Source: Chitinophagaceae bacterium (lineage in GTDB: Bacteria; Bacteroidota; Bacteroidia; Chitinophagales; Chitinophagaceae). Taken from it: a stretch of 64,000 nucleotides of DNA. Below the pieces are notes generated by a model. It had not been told where the DNA came from and made no database searches. It was given only the letters and a program-made list of their open reading frames with translations. Each line of letters starts with the position of its first letter. Positions within the stretch are counted from its first letter, which is position 1. Location of the stretch: assembly GCA_016719815.1 (NCBI GenBank), contig JADJYK010000006.1, forward strand, positions 186,001-250,000, written 5' to 3'. Below, one piece after another: positions 20,095-30,069 of the stretch. Position numbers and translations under genes: made by a program.

Positions 20095-21263
20095 TTATAT
20101 CATTGGCCATGGAAACTTACTTTTTAGTTTAATCTTAAGCCCCTTTGCAGAAGATAATCTTGCGGCTTCAATTATTTCAAGTACATGCAATGCATGTTCA
20201 ACATTTATCTTTGGTTCAATACCTTTCCTAATACTTTCACCAACAACTCTTGCTCCTTCCTGCCATTCATAACCTCCTTTATCCGTACTCATCAATTTAG
20301 GTGGTTCTGTCCACGATGTATCTAGCACGACACCATTGGTTTCCCAATCATAACCAATTAAGCGCATATTTCCTGCATCGCCATAAACTTGAATTGAGTG
20401 AAGTGACTGACTGCCTGCTTCATGTCCATGCGGATCGAAGTAATTAAACCCGCACATTATGTGGCTTATAGCCCCCTTATCATGTTCCAGCAAAAGGTGA
20501 GCATTATCTTCCGCTTCTACTTTTATTTTTCCTTTGTCGTCAACTGTCCGCTCAGGATTTACAATACTTGTCATTGCCATTACACTTATTGCCGGACCAA
20601 GCAAACCGGTAATAGTTGACATATTGTATACACCCAAATCGGGCATACTTCCACCACCCTTTTCATAAAAAAAAGCACTCCATAAAGGTCCGGTATGACC
20701 GTACTGTCCATGTGCACTTGCAATTCTTCCAAGCTTACCCAACTGAATCGTTTTACTCATAAATTCGAACTGCGGACTATTAACAACAGCCGGTGCACCC
20801 CATAAACGAAGTTTTCTACTATTGGCCAAGTTAAGCAAAGCCTTTCCATCCGCATAAGTATTTGCCATTGGTTTTTCGCTCCAAACATGTTTACCTGCAA
20901 GCAATGCTTTTTATTCAATTCACCATGTACCTGCATATCAGTAAGCGTAACCATCATATCAAACGGAACACCTTTCAGCATTGCTTCAATATGAGGATAG
21001 CATTGCGCATTCACATTGTACTGCTTATTGATTGCGACTGCCCGTTCATATTTAATATCGCAAAGGCTGACTACTTCAATCAATTCAGATGAAAGTAACT
21101 GCGGAATGTAGCGGTTACTTACACTACCACAACCAATCACAGCAACACGTAGTTTGTTGCCACCAATAGAAACTGCCCAACTTTCCAAAGACGAAAGCAG
21201 AACAGCTGCACCTGCCATTCCGGTTGATTTCAGAAATTGTTCTCTTGAAATATTCTCCGCCAT
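20095..21263 (-). CDS. Gfo/Idh/MocA-family oxidoreductase (one frameshift)
   Basis: Restored about 389 aa. An N-terminal segment of about 30 residues (SREQFLKSTGMAGAAVLL) resembles the Tat-like leaders common on periplasmic members of this family, though without a twin arginine. Then a Rossmann NAD(P)-binding motif LRVAVIGCGSVSNRYI near 38 and the family motif WSEKPMANTYADG near 125, followed by the C-terminal alpha/beta dimerisation domain. It oxidises or epimerises a sugar or performs retaining NAD-dependent glycoside cleavage. A one-base deletion at the T run 20908-20912 is repaired by ELNKKALLAGKHVWSEKP. It sits in the glycosidase operon with a 3-bp gap to GH144. Confidence 0.8.
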
Positions 21264-21266
21264 AGT

Positions 21267-22713
21267 TCACTTTTTAAAATATGGTGATGAAAACCCTAGT
21301 TTTTTCAACCCAGCCTGAATCTCAGGAATATTCATAAACAACCCCCATAACAAACCTGACCGGTAATTTTCAATCATCGTAACAATTGGCCCTTGGTCAA
21401 TTGCCAGGTGACTTTTTGCATACCAATTATGGTGAATGCTGAATCCATCTACAAAACCATATTTGCTCCAGATTTTATTGCCCAACTCATAATAGAAGTA
21501 CATTAACGCTTCCATGCTTTCTTTTGGTGTATAGGGCATAGAGGAAATAGCAGCAGTTGGCTGAATAACCCCCTGTCATTTTCCGGGCTGTGAGCGACAT
21601 AACCTTTATAACTATCCCCGGCAGTTAAGCCCCAGCATTTATTACTGTATCCTTTATACCGGTTTGGATTTTCAATACAATAAGCTCTGTTAATCAGAGT
21701 ATGATTCCTACCCTGCAGAAAATAATCATTACCCAATGAATCAGTCAATCCGTTCGGATCAATTCCTGAAAGGTATATTGTTCAAAAAACAAAGGACCGC
21801 CTTTGTCTTTATCATAATTACCTAAGGGCAAAATAAAACCGTAATACTCCTTGCCATTTTTAAACCCCGGACTTCCTTCCCATGTTCCCTGATACACTTT
21901 TTTTAAAATTCCCTTATAAGGAGAAGACGCAGCCATTAAGTATGTAATCAAGCATTCATTCCATCCCCACACGGGAAAGTTCATATCGAATCCATTGTTG
22001 GGGCTCCAGTGCCAATACAATTTATCTTCATTGTTCGTGTGCCAGTTCCAGTTGGCCGCACCCCACATTTGGCTAATACGCTTACGCAAATAAATTTCTC
22101 GTGGCGTTTCTTTATTAAAAAATTCTCTTGCACAAAGAAAACCCATCAGCAGGTAAGATGTTTCAACAATATCTGCACCATCATCTAACCTGTCAAACTT
22201 AATTGTCTTTCCTGTTCTGCCGTTCATAAAGTGTGGATAGATGCCATGAAAACAATCCGCATTAATTAAAAAATCGGCAATCTGAATTAAACGGCGAACA
22301 GCCGTATCTCTCCCGATCCATCCCCTTTCTACTGCAACAATTGTACTCATAATACCAAAACCAGTCCCGCCAATTGCCGCTGCATCCGGGCCAAAAGTTG
22401 TTTTGCTGAAGTTAGGTTCACCCCACGCCTCATTGATATAGTCCCAGTAGTGTTCTGCAAAAACAGTGTTGCTTCTTTCCAATGCCAAGCCACTTACCGG
22501 ATGTGCGGCATGCCAGAAAAAGCGAAAAGTTTGCTTTTGTACTACCTCCAATAACTGATTATCGTCTAAACCTTTGATGATACCCACAGGTGCAATGCTA
22601 TCAGGTCCATCACCATATTTACCATTCTTATTCTTTTGGGCAAACATTGCCAAAGAATAAATCAGGCAAATAACAATTGTAAAAAAATGCTTTCTATTTT
22701 TAATGGCAACCAT
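21267..22713 (-). CDS. GH144-like beta-glucanase, PF10091 fold, paralogue A (two frameshifts)
   Basis: Restored about 482 aa with signal peptide (MFAQK near 26). Family landmarks shared with paralogues at 25544 and 26906: TFRFFWHAAHPVSGLALERSN, GGTGFGIMSTIVAV, DDGADIVETSYL, LYWHWSPNNGFDMN, GPLFFEQYTF, GRNHTLINRAYC, CWGLTAGD, AAISSMPYTPKESM, and LAIDQGPIVTMIENYRSG. These proteins are often labelled glucoamylase, but characterised members of this fold from Chitinophaga and Parabacteroides act on beta-1,2-glucan or its sophoro-oligosaccharides (GH144). Two one-base deletions: CC at 21765-21766 and the C run 21569-21573. No lipobox, so probably periplasmic. This copy has HAAHPVSGLALER where the others have DFAHPVSGMARER. 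Confidence 0.8.
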
Positions 22714-22720
22714 TATTTAC

Positions 22721-24676
22721 TTATTTTCCAATGCTGTATTTAATACCATCCGTCAGCAACTTCCAGTCATCTGTTCTGAAAGGTGATGCTGGCAACCCTT
22801 CTGTATTAAACAAATTTGCTTCACCGTTGTCATCAGTCCATGCATAGCGTACAGCAACAGGTTCATCCACTTCATCGCCCCAAACAATTACTTTATTATT
22901 TCTTACCCAAGCTTTGGCCCAATAAAATTTCTGATTGGCTCCGGCAACCATAAAACCTTGCAAGTAACCATATTTATTTCCTGTCGCTACCAATCCTTTA
23001 CCTATATTGTCAAACTCAATAATAATCTGCTTATTTCTCACCGTCATGCCCTTATACATTGGACCTGATGCAACAATATTCTTTCCGTATTCGTTTTTCA
23101 AAGCAAGTAAGGCAAGGCGTTTGCCAACATCAAGCTTGTTTCTCGGATGAATATCTTTTGCATCGCCAATATCAGTTGTAACAACCATTCCTGTTTTGGC
23201 AAGTTGTAGTGTCTTTCTTTGTGATTCCCTCAACTCAGCCCATACACTTCCCGTTGTCTGGTTTTGATTGTTTGCATTGAATGATGCCAGTTGTACAAAG
23301 TAGAATGGGAAATCGCCTTGCGCAAACTTATTTCTCCAGTCCTGAATCAACAATGGAAAGCTTATTTCATAATGTTGTGCTCTTTCTGCATTACTTTCGC
23401 CCTGATACCAAATCACCCCTTTAGACGCAAATGGAAGTAACGGATGAATCATTGCGTTATAAAGCAGTGCTGGCATTGAGTTTGGATTTACCGACGTAAC
23501 AGATGCATTCACGTCAACTCTTGCTTTCCATTCGCCTGCAAGAGAAGTTGCACCAGTGGCAACTTCAAGTTTCACATCTCCGGCTTCACCCCAAAAACCA
23601 CCACCCCCACCTGTATCAAGCACTTTTACAGCAATAACATTTTTGCCTTCTTTTAAGAGCTTACCAGGAATATTATATTTTCTTGTCTCATCCCATAAAC
23701 ATGTTTCCCCAACCTTCTCACCGTTGATATAAGTAACATCACAATCATCAATTTTTCCTAACCAGAGTATTGCATCTTTACCGGCCTGCCCTGCAGTCAA
23801 TATTAGCGTTTTCCTGTACCAAACAGTGCCATCCAACCCTGCTAGACCCTGATCTTCCCAACCTTTGGGTACAGTTAGCATGCTCCATCTTTCATCATTA
23901 TACGAAGGCTGTTCCCAACCGGCAGGTGTTTCCTTATCGTTCGAATATTGAAAAGCCGAAACATTATTTTTAATATTTTGCATTTGCAATTTCTCAAATT
24001 CAACCTGATCAGATGGCAATTGATTTGCTATTGACACAAAATCAGGATGCATCTGTAATCCGGATTTACTAATCCATGTTTCTGCAATAGTGCCGCCCCA
24101 TGATGTATTAATTAATCCTACAGGAACATTTAATTCCTTTTGAAGTTGTTTGGCAAAATAATATCCAACTGCTGTGAAAGACGCAGCAGTTGAAGGATTA
24201 CATGTTTGCCAGCCGGTACTTTTGAATTCCTTTTGCGGTACTACGCTTATGCTGTGTTCCACTTTTATATGTCGAATTAAATTGTTTTGGGCTGAAGCAA
24301 TTTCCTGTTCAGCATTTATGGTAGCCGATAATGGCCACTCCATATTAGACTGACCAGAACAAACCCATACTTCACCGATCAAAACATCATTCAACTCCAC
24401 AATATTCGATTTGCCTTTTACTTTCAATGTAAACGGGCCACCTGCCTGCTCATTATCCAGATACACTATCCACTTTCCGGTTTTATCAGCAGTTGCTTGT
24501 TTTGTTTGACCGTTAAAGTGAATTGTAATCTTTTCTCCTTTTGCAGCCCATCCCCAAACTGGTACAGGCGCATTACGCTGAAGCACCATGTGGTCGGTAA
24601 ATACAGAAGCAAGTTTTACTTCTGCTTTTAAAGAAACTACAGTCAGAAATCCTGCTAAAAATAAAATCGTTCTCAT
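22721..24676 (-). CDS. Sialate O-acetylesterase-type SGNH esterase with jelly-roll domain
   Basis: 651 aa, signal peptide ending SLKAE. The first block VKLASVFTDHMVLQRNAPVPVWGWA and VWVCSGQSNMEW (nucleophile Ser of GQSNM near 112) define the DUF303/sialate O-acetylesterase family. A galactose-binding-like jelly roll is inserted (about 240-385: TPAGWEQPSYNDERWS, GLDGTVWYRK), the SGNH fold resumes with VIWYQGESNAERAQHY near 430, and DIHPRNKLDVGKRLA supplies the catalytic Asp/His near 525. It removes O-acyl groups from sugars in the periplasm. Members in plant-glycan loci deacetylate many polymers, so sialic acid is not implied. Full length; 7-bp gap to the GH144 gene downstream. Confidence 0.88.
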   Translation of the reverse strand: MRTILFLAGFLTVVSLKAEVKLASVFTDHMVLQRNAPVPVWGWAAKGEKITIHFNGQTKQATADKTGKWIVYLDNEQAGGPFTLKVKGKSNIVELNDVLIGEVWVCSGQSNMEWPLSATINAEQEIASAQNNLIRHIKVEHSISVVPQKEFKSTGWQTCNPSTAASFTAVGYYFAKQLQKELNVPVGLINTSWGGTIAETWISKSGLQMHPDFVSIANQLPSDQVEFEKLQMQNIKNNVSAFQYSNDKETPAGWEQPSYNDERWSMLTVPKGWEDQGLAGLDGTVWYRKTLILTAGQAGKDAILWLGKIDDCDVTYINGEKVGETCLWDETRKYNIPGKLLKEGKNVIAVKVLDTGGGGGFWGEAGDVKLEVATGATSLAGEWKARVDVNASVTSVNPNSMPALLYNAMIHPLLPFASKGVIWYQGESNAERAQHYEISFPLLIQDWRNKFAQGDFPFYFVQLASFNANNQNQTTGSVWAELRESQRKTLQLAKTGMVVTTDIGDAKDIHPRNKLDVGKRLALLALKNEYGKNIVASGPMYKGMTVRNKQIIIEFDNIGKGLVATGNKYGYLQGFMVAGANQKFYWAKAWVRNNKVIVWGDEVDEPVAVRYAWTDDNGEANLFNTEGLPASPFRTDDWKLLTDGIKYSIGK

Positions 24677-24693
24677 CGCTTTTCATTGAATTG

Positions 24694-25539
24694 TTATCTA
24701 ATCATCATTTCAGCTATAACCGGGAAATGATCTGACGGATACTTTTTATTGTAAGAATCAGTAATTGTTGCAAATTTTTTCACTGCAAGTTTTTCATGTT
24801 CTTTTACAAAAATGTAGTCAATACAACCTTCAGGCACTTTATCAAACTGAAATCCATTCCAAGTATCGGCAGGGCCATAAGCAGGCATTTCACTGATGGT
24901 TCTGCTGTTGAGAAAAGCTGACAGCATGAACTTAACCGGCTCATCATTTGGCCTTGCATTGAAGTCACCGGTAATAATCACAGGTGTATTTTCTGAATTA
25001 GTTAATTCATTAATTTTTTGTGCAACCAGCTTTACCGATTCAAACCGGGCTGTTGTGCCCATATGATCGAGATGTGTATTAAAAATCCAAACATTCTTTT
25101 TTGTTTTTTTGGATTGAAACAACCCATAAGTGCAAACCCGGTTGCAGGCAGCATCCCATCCTCTTGAAACTGAATCAGGCGTTACAGACAACCAGAATGT
25201 TGATTGCTGAATGACCTTAAATTTTTCTTTATTAAAAAAAATACAGGAATACTCCCCTTCTGTTTTGCCATCATCACGCCCAACACCAATATGGCCGTAA
25301 CCTTTTAATTCGCCTAACAGGTATTGCAATTGATGGTGTTCTACCTCCTGTGCTCCGATAAAATCTGATGCATAATAATTCATTAAAGCAGCTACTTTGT
25401 CTTTCCGTTTTTCCCACCAGTTATCGCCATCACTTTTCACATCAAGACGGATATTAAAACTCATTACTTTAACGGTAGTCTGTGCGTTTGAATATAACGC
25501 AAACAAGAGAAAACTACAGAAAAGAGAGGCCTTTCGCAT
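24694..25539 (-). CDS. Endonuclease/exonuclease/phosphatase (EEP) family secreted hydrolase
   Basis: 281 aa, signal peptide ending YSNAQ. EEP/DNase I-fold motifs: VMSFNIRLDVKSDG, FIGAQEVEHHQ (metal-binding Glu), VWIFNTHLDHMG, VIITGDFNARPNDEP and PSDHFPVIAEM. The family contains phosphodiesterases and phosphatases acting on lipids, sugars or nucleic acids; a secreted member lodged between two GH144 and SGNH enzymes is more likely to act on a phosphate substituent of the glycan than on DNA. Stop-to-start gap to the upstream GH144 gene is 4 bp, so it is operonic. Exact substrate unknown. Confidence 0.8.
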   Translation of the reverse strand: MRKASLFCSFLLFALYSNAQTTVKVMSFNIRLDVKSDGDNWWEKRKDKVAALMNYYASDFIGAQEVEHHQLQYLLGELKGYGHIGVGRDDGKTEGEYSCIFFNKEKFKVIQQSTFWLSVTPDSVSRGWDAACNRVCTYGLFQSKKTKKNVWIFNTHLDHMGTTARFESVKLVAQKINELTNSENTPVIITGDFNARPNDEPVKFMLSAFLNSRTISEMPAYGPADTWNGFQFDKVPEGCIDYIFVKEHEKLAVKKFATITDSYNKKYPSDHFPVIAEMMIR

Positions 25540-25543
25540 TTTA

Positions 25544-26896
25544 TTATTTTAACCACGGACTTTCAAATCCAAGTTTTTTTAAACCAGTCTTAACTTCAGG
25601 GCAACTCATAAACAATTTCCACAATAACCCTGATCTGTAATTTTCTATCATAGCAACAATAGGCCCCTGATCAATTGCAAGGTGTGATTTTGCATACCAG
25701 CTTTGTGTTTCATTAAACGCATCAACAAAACCATAATCACTCCAAATCTTATCTCCTAAATTAAAATAAAAATGCTTTAAGGCTTGCATTGAGTATTCAG
25801 GAGTGTAAGGGAAAGCACTCAATGCTGCAGTCGGAGAGATGGTTCCTAAATCTTCCGTTGGGGAATGTGCTGCATAACCATTGTATGTATCGCTTGCTGT
25901 TAATCCCCAACATATCTCTCCGTAGCCTTTGAAATTATAGGGGTTCCTAATACAATGTTCACGGTTGATTAATGTGTGATTCCTGTTTTGCTCCCAGTAA
26001 TCTGCGTAACGGTCTTTTAACCCCCTTGGATCAAGTCCAAGAAATGAATAATGTGAAAAGAAAAGCGGGCCTCCATAATCAAAACCCAGTGGAAGTTTTA
26101 TTCCATAAAATTCCTTCCCGTTTTTAAAGAAATTACTTTCAGCCCAGCCACGATGATATACCGCAGGACTAACCTGGTATCGTTCATTGGGACATGATGC
26201 TGCAAGCACATACATTATCAAACATTCATTAAAACCCTTCACCGGAAAATTCATTGCCCACCCATTGTTCGGACTCCAGTGCCAGTATAAAACTTCCTGT
26301 CCCTGGGTAAACCAGTTCCATTCAATATCAGACCACATCCAGTTAATACGGTTTCTTAACTCCTTTTCTGTTCCATTGTCTTCATTGAAATATTGTCTTG
26401 CACATAACAATCCTTCAAACAAATAAGATGTTTCTACCAAATCCGCCCCATCATCTTTTCTGCTGAAAGGAATTGTCCTGCCTGTTGCCCCATCCATCCA
26501 ATGAGGAAAGGCTCCATGAAAGCTTTCTGCCTTCAGTAAAAAATTTACTATTTTCAATAGAAATTTTGCTGCTGTATCACGGCTTATCCACTTTCTATCA
26601 GCAGCTACAATCACACTCATAATGCCAAAACCGGTACCGCCGGTTGTTATCACTTCATTACCATATCCAAAAGTTGTATTGCTCCTCTCTCTCGCCATGC
26701 CACTTACGGGGTGGGCAAAATCCCAGAAATAGCGAAAAGTTTGTTTTTGTACCAGATCAAGCAGAGTTGAATCTGATAAGTTCATGGACCTTGCTTTTGC
26801 GTCAAACAGTGTTAAAGGTGTCTTTTCCGTTTGGGCAAAAACCGGCAGTGAAAAAGAAAAAAAAGCAATACAAAAGAGATATAATAGCCTTTTCAT
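25544..26896 (-). CDS. GH144-like beta-glucanase, PF10091 fold, paralogue B
   Basis: 450 aa, signal peptide ending PVFAQTE, not a lipoprotein. This is the only one of the three paralogues without a frameshift and the reference for repairing the others. Motifs in order: LVQKQTFRYFWDFAHPVSG near 48, MARERSNTTFGYG, GGTGFGIMSVIVAADRKWI, WMDGATGRTIPF, DDGADLVETSYLFEGLLCA, VLYWHWSPNNGWAMN, GFNECLIMYVLAASCP, HYSFLGLDPRGLKD, NRNHTLINREHC, CWGLTASDTYNGY, TALSAFPYTPEY-type block and LAIDQGPIVAMIENYRSG. The expected activity is endo- or exo-cleavage of beta-1,2-glucan. Family membership is firm, linkage is inferred. Confidence 0.85.
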   Translation of the reverse strand: MKRLLYLFCIAFFSFSLPVFAQTEKTPLTLFDAKARSMNLSDSTLLDLVQKQTFRYFWDFAHPVSGMARERSNTTFGYGNEVITTGGTGFGIMSVIVAADRKWISRDTAAKFLLKIVNFLLKAESFHGAFPHWMDGATGRTIPFSRKDDGADLVETSYLFEGLLCARQYFNEDNGTEKELRNRINWMWSDIEWNWFTQGQEVLYWHWSPNNGWAMNFPVKGFNECLIMYVLAASCPNERYQVSPAVYHRGWAESNFFKNGKEFYGIKLPLGFDYGGPLFFSHYSFLGLDPRGLKDRYADYWEQNRNHTLINREHCIRNPYNFKGYGEICWGLTASDTYNGYAAHSPTEDLGTISPTAALSAFPYTPEYSMQALKHFYFNLGDKIWSDYGFVDAFNETQSWYAKSHLAIDQGPIVAMIENYRSGLLWKLFMSCPEVKTGLKKLGFESPWLK

Positions 26897-26905
26897 TCGT
26901 TTATA

Positions 26906-28569
26906 TTATAAATAAGGAGCAGTAAAGCCCAGACGTTTCATTCCATTTTTAATCTCAGGAGCACTGGTAAATAAATTCCATAATAACCCACTGCGATAAT
27001 TCTCAATCATCACAATTATTGGCCCCTGGTCTATAGCCAATGCTGAAGATGCGAACCACGGATCTTCTAATTTAAATGAATCATAGAAACCATAATTGCC
27101 CCACAACTTATTACCAAGTTTAAAATAGAAAAACCTGAGGGCTTGCATACTTTCGGTTGGTGTATAAGGGAAAGAAGATAATGCTGCTGTAGGGGTTATC
27201 ACACCACGGTCATTTGATGGGCTGTGTGCCTGATAGTAAGACGGGGCTGGCCCGTCGCTGGCAGTTAAACCCCAGCACTGACTGCTATATCCATACCAGC
27301 GGGCAGCCTGTGCCTTGCAGTATTCATAGTTAATAAGTGTATGATTTCTTGTCTGTACCTGATAATTAGCATATGCATCACTCAAGCCATTGGGGTTGAT
27401 ACCGAGAAAAGAATAATGCTCAAAAAAAGCGGACCGCCATTTGCTGACCCCAATGGCAACTGGTATCCATAATACGTTGCATTATTAATCATGCCGCCAT
27501 TACTTGCCCACCCGTTGTCGTAAACTATCTTAGGGATAGAATCCGTTTTTGATGACGATGCAAGTACATAAACAATCAACGCCTCGTTCCATCCTTTTAT
27601 CTGGTGATTCATTGTCCAACCTTTGTCAGGACTCCAATGCCAGTATAGAACATTCTGTCCGCTTTGCCTGAACCAATTCCATTCCACCCCATCCCAAATT
27701 GAATTTATCTTGGTTCTCAATTCAGTCTCGGCTGCATCAGCTGCATCAAAATATTGCCTTGCAATCAACAACCCTTCCAACAGCAATGAAGTCTCCACTA
27801 AATCAGCTCCATTATCATTTGCGCTAAACGGCTGTGTTTGTCCGGACGATCCATAAATCCAGTGAGCAAAAGCGCCATGATACCGGGTGCAGTTATTAAT
27901 CAAAAAATTTGTAATCTTCAGGACTCTGTCTCTGCCTTCTGCTCTTGTTATAAAACCACGATGTACAGCAGCCACGATAGCCATAATGCCAAAACCTGTT
28001 CCCCCCGTTGTAACGGTTTCTGCGCTGCTGTTCCTTTCTCTGGCCATTCCTGATACAGGGTGCCCAAAATCCCAAAAATATTTAAACGTTTGCAGCTGCA
28101 CTTTTTCCAGCAACTCATTGTCGGTTAAAGCTGGAAATTTATCGGCGGAATCATATTGAGTCAGCAACTTAATATCAACGGCATTGAATAATTTACCTCC
28201 GGCTTTTGACTTTAATGTTGTAGCAACAGACAATGTATATCGTGTAAGATAAGCCAGGGGAGAGGCCGGCTGTAATATCAAAACACTATCACCATTCTGA
28301 AAGGATACCGTATAGTCTGCAGTATTAAGTATTACAGAGCCAGCTACAGAAGATCTGTCGATAGCGACAGGAAAATGAAGCCTGATGTAGGGGTTAATAC
28401 TTATTCCTTTATTATCATCTTTTCCGGCAACGCCATCAACATCCCAGTTTGTAATTAAAAAATTGGGGGCAGGAGTTGGCGGAGTTGGATCAGGGTTATC
28501 ATTTTTTTTACAACCCGGCAAAAAAAACACAGAATAAAAAAAGACGGCAATAGTGAATCTTATTACCAT
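26906..28569 (-). CDS. GH144-like beta-glucanase, paralogue C, lipoprotein with N-terminal Ig-like domain (one frameshift)
   Basis: Restored about 554 aa. Lipobox FLPGC (Cys20), a PTPPTPAP linker, an Ig-like domain (about 36-135; INPYIRLHFPVAIDRSSV, YTVSFQNGDSVLIL, resembling Big_5-type domains), and then the PF10091 catalytic domain from about 150 (KYFWDFGHPVSGMARERNS, DNGADLVETSLL, VLYWHWSPDKGW, TRNHTLINYEYC, CWGLTASDGP, LAIDQGPIIVMIENYRSG). The lipid anchor and extra domain suggest this is the surface-exposed paralogue while A and B are periplasmic. A deletion in the A/T run 27422-27428 (7 should be 8) splits it; repair gives GGPLFFEHYSFLGINPNGLSD, matching paralogue B. Confidence 0.83.
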
Positions 28570-28584
28570 AAAAGTGCTATATAG

Positions 28585-30063
28585 TTAATAAATCAAGGTA
28601 CTGATAGAATGCGGCAAAGCTTCGGTTAGTGCTGCTTTGCCATTTACCCATAATGAATACGGTGTTCTTGTATTGCTTTGATTCATTACGATAACCACTA
28701 CTTTGCCGTCAGGATTAACAAAAGCAGTAGTAAGTAACTGGCTAGGCGCTTGCAGCAGCAGTAATTCTTTTTGCGCCTGGTTGTATAAACTTCGAAAAGT
28801 GGCCAATATAATAATACGCATTTGTATAAACCAGTTGTCCTGTCTTAGTATCGCCATGAACCGGCGCAAAACAAAAGTTCTGAACATGGTTAGGGCCACC
28901 CGTTTCATCCAAAAGAATATTCCAATCAGTAAAGCCCACCATACCGTTGTTAAAGTCATTGATCATACTACGGCCGTATTCTTCACCCAACACCCATGCA
29001 TTGTAACGTTTTGTATCAAAACTTTCTGCACAACCTTCGGTAAAGAAAATATTCTTGTCGGGATATGCTTCGTAAACTCTTTTTACATTATCATACATCG
29101 GGGTTCCGCCGCTCCAGTCTTCATACCAATGAAAGCCAATTCCCCAGACATATTTAGCAGCCTCGGGGTCATTAAAATAAGTTCTTGCCCGCTGATAAAT
29201 CATATCTCTGTTATGATCCCAAACGATAATTTTTTTTGTCCTTCAGGCCTTCTTTTGCATTGTCGGCCCAAGGTGTTTTTTTAGAAAATCCCGTTCTTCC
29301 TCAGCAGTGTAAATACAACTCTCCCAACGCTGTGTTGCCATTGGCTCATTTTGCACACTGATACCCCAAACAGGGATTCCTTCCTTTTCGTAAGCTTTTA
29401 TAAATTTTGTGTAATACAATGCCCACATATCAAAAAACTCAGGTTTCAATTTGCCGCCATGCAACATTTCCCCATTTGTTTTCATGAAGGCCGGAGGACT
29501 CCAGGGACTTCCAAAAAAGATTAAGTTTTCCACCGGCAGTTGCCATCGCTTCCTTAATAAAAAGGTATTTTGAACTTCTTATCATGCTCAATTGAAAAAG
29601 ACTTGAATTCTTTGTCCGTGCTATCCGTGACATAAGTGTACATATCACTACTGAAATCGCAACTGTTGATGTTAGTACGGGCAACGGTGTATCCTATACC
29701 ATCTTGCTTGTCAAAGTATGCCTTCAGCAACTCCTGTTGTTTATCCTTCGGGAGTTTATAAAATGTTTCAGCTGAAGCATCAGTCAGTGCTGCTCCAACA
29801 CCAAAGAAAGTCTGATAAATTTTGTCAGTATCAATAAAAACTGTGACTTCACTTTCCAGTGGCTGTGGGTTGTCGGCAAATGCAGCCGTATCAACCAAGG
29901 ATAATCGATAATTGGTGCTATCTGCAGTAGTATAAACCAATACCGATTTTCCATCAGTACCTGCTGAAGTGGGACCAGAACTGGTTTTACTATTTTTCTT
30001 GTCATCAGAACAAGCAAATAACAGAATTGTCAAAGCAATTACTCCATACTTTTTCATATGCAT
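28585..30063 (-). CDS. GH30 beta-glycosidase lipoprotein, copy 1 (five frameshifts)
   Basis: Restored about 491 aa. Lipobox LLFAC, then GH30 landmarks: QTFFGVGAALTDASAETFY near 88, GYTVARTNINSCDFSS, GSPWSPPAFMKTNG, acid/base in VWGISVQNEPMATQ, and nucleophile in KNIFFTEGCAES, closing with the C-terminal beta-sandwich (PDGKVVVIVMNQSN). GH30 enzymes of this type are beta-1,6-glucanases or beta-glucosidases. Five one-base shifts: extra base in the A run 29559-29563, extra in 29513-29518, missing in 29253-29256, extra in 29230-29237, extra near 28742-28745. The net change restores one reading frame with all catalytic motifs, but the density is the highest in the window, so real decay of this copy cannot be excluded. 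Confidence 0.75.
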
Positions 30064-30069
30064 ATTTTT

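Noticed and set aside
21267..28569. Calling the three PF10091 proteins starch glucoamylases
   Set aside because: The label comes from an old family name; characterised members are GH144 beta-1,2-glucan enzymes, and no starch-type neighbours (GH13, GH97) are present.
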